DNA of 23,464 bases, taken from the NCBI GenBank assembly GCA_018365265.1, contig JAGZKI010000041.1, positions 1 through 23,464 of the forward strand. Direction: 5' to 3'. Every line of letters begins with the position of its first letter. The stretch's first letter is position 1. The stretch is from Streptococcus parasanguinis. Lineage in GTDB: Bacteria; Bacillota; Bacilli; Lactobacillales; Streptococcaceae. Both the position numbers and the translations under genes were made by a program. The notes below the pieces were generated by a model, which saw only the letters and a list, made by a program, of their open reading frames with translations, made no database searches and was not told the origin of the DNA. Shown here one piece after another: positions 21,023-23,464 of the stretch.

Positions 21023-22309
21023 TTATTCTCCCAAGACCTTAAAGGTATTCAAGAGTTCGAAATTCGCCTCTGAATCCAGTTTTTCAACCAGGTTCTTAAA
21101 TTGTGTTTGGTTGACTTGGTGGGTAATGATGACCACACTTGCATAGTGTCCATCTGAGTCTTCTTGGAGGATTTGCTTGAAGGAAGCTCCTTCTGCATTA
21201 AAGATCTCCGCAAGACGCAAGATTTGACCAGTCGCATCTGGTGCCTTGATTGAGAAGTAATAATTGTTCTTCACGTCTTCTGGTTTAGCCAATTGAAGAG
21301 GGCGGCTGTATTCATTGAAGGCTTTACCGATTGTTCCTTCTTTTAGTCGACGGACAATGCGAACGAGGTCGGCTACGACACTGGTCGCAGTTGGTTTTTG
21401 ACCAGCACCTGGTCCGTAGTACATAGACTCCCCAATACCGATGGATTCCACATAGACCGCATTCATAACGTCGTTCACTCCTGCGAGTGGATGTTGTTTT
21501 GGAAGGAAGGTTGGTGTCACTTCTGCTGCGATCCCTGACTCTGTTTCAACGATAGATCCGACCAGCTTGATGACATAGCCAAGGCTTTGAGCAACTGAGA
21601 CATCTTGAGGAGTGATTTGGCTGATTCCTTTGTGACCTACTTGGTCAAATTGGATATTCATCCCAAAGGCAAATTGGCTCAAGATCACCATCTTGTAAGC
21701 AGCATCAATTCCTTCAACGTCGTTGGTTGGATCACTTTCAGCGTAACCAAGACGTTGCGCTTCTGCTAAAGCATCCTCATAAGTCCAGCCTTCTTCGACC
21801 ATTTTAGTCATCATGAAGTTAGAGGTTCCATTGACCACACCGAGCACTTTGGTCACCTTGTCTGAGGCCAAAGAATTCACCAAGGTCCGAAGGATTGGGA
21901 TCCCACCAGCTACGGCAGCTTCGTAATAAAGGGCCACTTTGTGTTTTTGAGCAATCTCTAGCAACTCGCTTCCATGAACGGCAAGAAGGTCTTTGTTAGC
22001 AGAAACTACGTGCTTGCCTGCTTCCAGCGCACGGGTGATAAAGGTTTTCGCTGGCTCGATACGACCCATCAACTCGACCACGATGGCAATGTCCTTGTCT
22101 TCAATGATCTCATCGACATTGGTCACAAAGTTGTAGTTGTGACCAGCCGCTTGCAAGCTTTCCTTTTCAGCATCATCTCGAACCAAGACCTTAGCGATCT
22201 CGATTTCATCTTGAGCTGCCTGGGTGATTTTTTCATGGTTTTCTTTTAATAAAAATGGTACGCCACTTGCAACAGTACCAAATCCTAGTAAGGCAATCTT
22301 AACAGACAT
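21023..22309 (-). CDS. hom: Homoserine dehydrogenase
   Basis: This enzyme reduces aspartate semialdehyde to homoserine, the branch point for threonine and methionine. The 428-aa product has the NAD(P)-binding GFGTVASG (9-16), SANKDLLA (103-110), and the active-site region ESDPTNDVEGIDAAYKM (191-207), with Lys206 as the probable catalytic lysine. GPGAGQKPTATSVVADLVRI follows. The last 75 residues form an ACT-like regulatory domain, which in relatives gives feedback inhibition by threonine. AAGGAG precedes the ATG, and a TATAAT box is at 22344-22349. No T-box or other leader RNA is visible; the leader is short. Confidence 0.96.
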   Translation of the reverse strand: MSVKIALLGFGTVASGVPFLLKENHEKITQAAQDEIEIAKVLVRDDAEKESLQAAGHNYNFVTNVDEIIEDKDIAIVVELMGRIEPAKTFITRALEAGKHVVSANKDLLAVHGSELLEIAQKHKVALYYEAAVAGGIPILRTLVNSLASDKVTKVLGVVNGTSNFMMTKMVEEGWTYEDALAEAQRLGYAESDPTNDVEGIDAAYKMVILSQFAFGMNIQFDQVGHKGISQITPQDVSVAQSLGYVIKLVGSIVETESGIAAEVTPTFLPKQHPLAGVNDVMNAVYVESIGIGESMYYGPGAGQKPTATSVVADLVRIVRRLKEGTIGKAFNEYSRPLQLAKPEDVKNNYYFSIKAPDATGQILRLAEIFNAEGASFKQILQEDSDGHYASVVIITHQVNQTQFKNLVEKLDSEANFELLNTFKVLGE

Positions 22310-22343
22310 CCTATTGACTCCTTGAATTTTCTATAGTAGCTCC

Positions 22344-22373
22344 ATTATAACAAAAACTTGAGCGTTTGACAGC
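22344..22373 (-). promoter_or_regulatory. Promoter of hom-thrB
   Basis: The minus strand has a perfect TATAAT (22344-22349) with a weak CTGTCA-like -35 box about 17-18 nt upstream. Confidence 0.55.
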
Positions 22374-22434
22374 CAATTGCCTTAAAAATTCTGAATTTTC
22401 ATGACAGGATCTGCCTGTAGCAAGTTCTGGAAAA

Positions 22435-22457
22435 GAACATAGAATTTGTGGTACAAT
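22435..22457 (+). promoter_or_regulatory. Extended -10 promoter of the polysaccharide deacetylase gene
   Basis: TGG is followed by TACAAT (22452-22457) with no good -35 box. It overlaps an earlier in-frame ATG (22446), which argues for the later translation start at 22485. Confidence 0.45.
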
Positions 22458-22484
22458 AAAGAAAATAATGAAAACGGTGACACT

Positions 22485-23363
22485 ATGAGTAAACGAAGAG
22501 TACCTAAAAAAATCAAAGCCCTACTTGGAATCAATGCCCTCCTACTGGTCTGTATCTTTATTTGTAGCTTTCTTCTAATCAAGCGCATCACTCAGCCGAA
22601 TGAGGGGAATACCAGTGGCACTGCCATGACGCGTTCTCTCGAAGAAGGTAGTTCCTCTATCGAGTGGACCCGAGTGAAAAAGCCGGTCAAACTGCCCATC
22701 CTCATGTACCACTCCGTGCACAATATGGCCGAGTCTGAAGCTGCCAATGCCAATCTGATTGTCGATCCAGAAACCTTTGAAAGCCAACTAAAGGCCCTGA
22801 AAAATGCGGGTTATTACACCCTGACACCTGAGGAAGCCTATCGGATCCTCGCAAAAAATGAAGTGCCAAAAGGAAAGAAATTTGTCTGGCTCACGTTTGA
22901 TGATGGCGTCGAAGATTTCTATACCATCGTCTATCCGCTTCTTAAGAAATACAAGATGACGGCCACCAACAATATCATCACAGACTTTACCCAAAAAGAA
23001 AAAGAAAATGTCCTGACCTTTGATCAAATCAAAGAGATGAAAAGTGCTGGCTTGACCTTTGAAAGCCATACGGTCAATCATCCAGACCTAGCCAATTCCA
23101 GTCTTGAGACCCAAAAGAATGAGCTGGTTGCTTCTAAACGCCTGCTGGATAAGGTGCTGGATCAAAATACTAGCGTTATCGTCTACCCATCCGGTCGCTA
23201 CAGCCAGGTCACGATCGACCAAGCCAAGAAAGCTGACTACAAATTAGGCCTCACCACTAAAAATGGACTCGCCAGCTCCGCTGATGGCCTCTACGCCCTC
23301 AAACGAGTCCGGATCCTTCCAACCACTACAGGAGAGGATCTTTTAGCTATGATTCAAGATTAA
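22485..23363 (+). CDS. Membrane-anchored polysaccharide deacetylase (NodB homology domain)
   Basis: This is a likely extracellular deacetylase acting on a cell-wall or surface glycan. The 292-aa product has one N-terminal membrane anchor (about 11-33) and a short linker, then the carbohydrate esterase 4 fold. It shows LPILMYHSV (70-78), the TFDDG motif at 137-141 (catalytic base and metal Asp139/Asp140), the metal histidines in SHTVNH (His195, His199), and VYPSGRYS (233-240). It is shorter than the peptidoglycan deacetylase PgdA. The exact substrate is not readable. ATG 22485 has only a weak GGTGAC site. It is transcribed divergently from hom-thrB. Confidence 0.9.
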   Translation: MSKRRVPKKIKALLGINALLLVCIFICSFLLIKRITQPNEGNTSGTAMTRSLEEGSSSIEWTRVKKPVKLPILMYHSVHNMAESEAANANLIVDPETFESQLKALKNAGYYTLTPEEAYRILAKNEVPKGKKFVWLTFDDGVEDFYTIVYPLLKKYKMTATNNIITDFTQKEKENVLTFDQIKEMKSAGLTFESHTVNHPDLANSSLETQKNELVASKRLLDKVLDQNTSVIVYPSGRYSQVTIDQAKKADYKLGLTTKNGLASSADGLYALKRVRILPTTTGEDLLAMIQD

Positions 23364-23367
23364 AGAA

Positions 23368-23406
23368 AGAGGCTGGGACAAAAGTCCTAGCCTCTCAATT
23401 ATTTTT
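23368..23406 (+). terminator. Terminator of the polysaccharide deacetylase gene
   Basis: AGAGGCTGGGAC pairs with GTCCTAGCCTCT (23368-23379 with 23384-23395) around an AAAA loop, with a T-rich tail. The core recurs in the hairpin after thiI. This sequence type is common after genes in mitis-group streptococci, as far as I remember. Confidence 0.85.
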
Positions 23407-23464
23407 GGATTGTCGAGTAAGACGCAGTGGTTGAGTGGGCTCTACTACGCTGATTTCATCAGCT
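23407..23464 (+). other. Edge sequence without a recognised gene
   Basis: The last 58 nt hold no start of a gene I can support. A perfect 6-bp hairpin GCTGAT/ATCAGC (23449-23454 with 23458-23463) ends the window. It may be the start of a dispersed streptococcal intergenic repeat, but it is cut off. Confidence 0.3.

Noticed and set aside
22310..22345. T-box or threonine attenuator upstream of hom
   Set aside because: The leader is only about 30 nt and has no T-box sequence, leader peptide or terminator hairpin.

Overview
The window comes from a low-GC streptococcus, most likely an oral species of the mitis/sanguinis type (S. parasanguinis, S. australis or S. gordonii-like). I infer this from protein similarity recalled from memory and from the gene blocks rplU-prp-rpmA, murB-potABCD and hom-thrB, and from a galactitol-type PTS next to lacAB. 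No species call can be made without a search. Almost everything is on the minus strand; only an exported Ser/Thr-rich protein (about 8.7-9.2 kb) and a polysaccharide deacetylase (about 22.5-23.4 kb) are on plus.

Region 1 (1-4.1 kb) handles galactose through the tagatose-6-phosphate route. It holds a DeoR-family regulator (lacR-like), a three-gene galactitol-family PTS (EIIA, EIIB, EIIC) with a near-consensus promoter and cre-like sites, then a terminator, a new promoter with a TGTT/AACA operator-like site, and lacA-lacB (lacB runs off the left edge). Region 2 (4.2-5.5 kb) is the L21 / Prp protease / L27 operon with a structured L21 leader. L27 carries the N-terminal extension that Prp removes. 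Region 3 (5.5-9.2 kb) contains a cysteine desulfurase and ThiI (sulfur transfer to tRNA), a lipoprotein, and the divergent Ser/Thr-rich membrane protein.

Region 4 (9.2-13.6 kb) is the accessory island and the most interesting part. Eight full-length paralogous small proteins of about 140-150 aa lie in tandem: six lipoproteins and two with an uncleaved membrane anchor. There is also a C-terminal fragment of a ninth copy, and two short remnants that start with an SNW motif just after the paralog stop codons. The paralogs share a charged helix, a VxxVQIDW-like strand and a G-T-P-x-G-G ... G-x-N core. This layout resembles DUF1433 lipoproteins, the family of TilA immunity proteins that neutralise the type VII-secreted lipase TslA in staphylococci. 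The 69-codon remnant at the downstream end could be the start of such a toxin. My reading is an orphan immunity array that grew by duplication and recombination after its toxins were lost; this is inference. Upstream of the array (13.76-14.04 kb) is a non-coding stretch with several long hairpins bounded by 10-bp inverted repeats, possibly a MITE-like element.

Region 5 (14.1-19.0 kb) is murB followed by the spermidine/putrescine importer potABCD. About 200 nt of apparently structured RNA lies between murB and potA, a candidate cis-regulatory element. Region 6 (19.1-22.4 kb) holds a four-helix membrane protein of unknown function and hom-thrB of threonine synthesis. Region 7 is the plus-strand polysaccharide deacetylase and its terminator.
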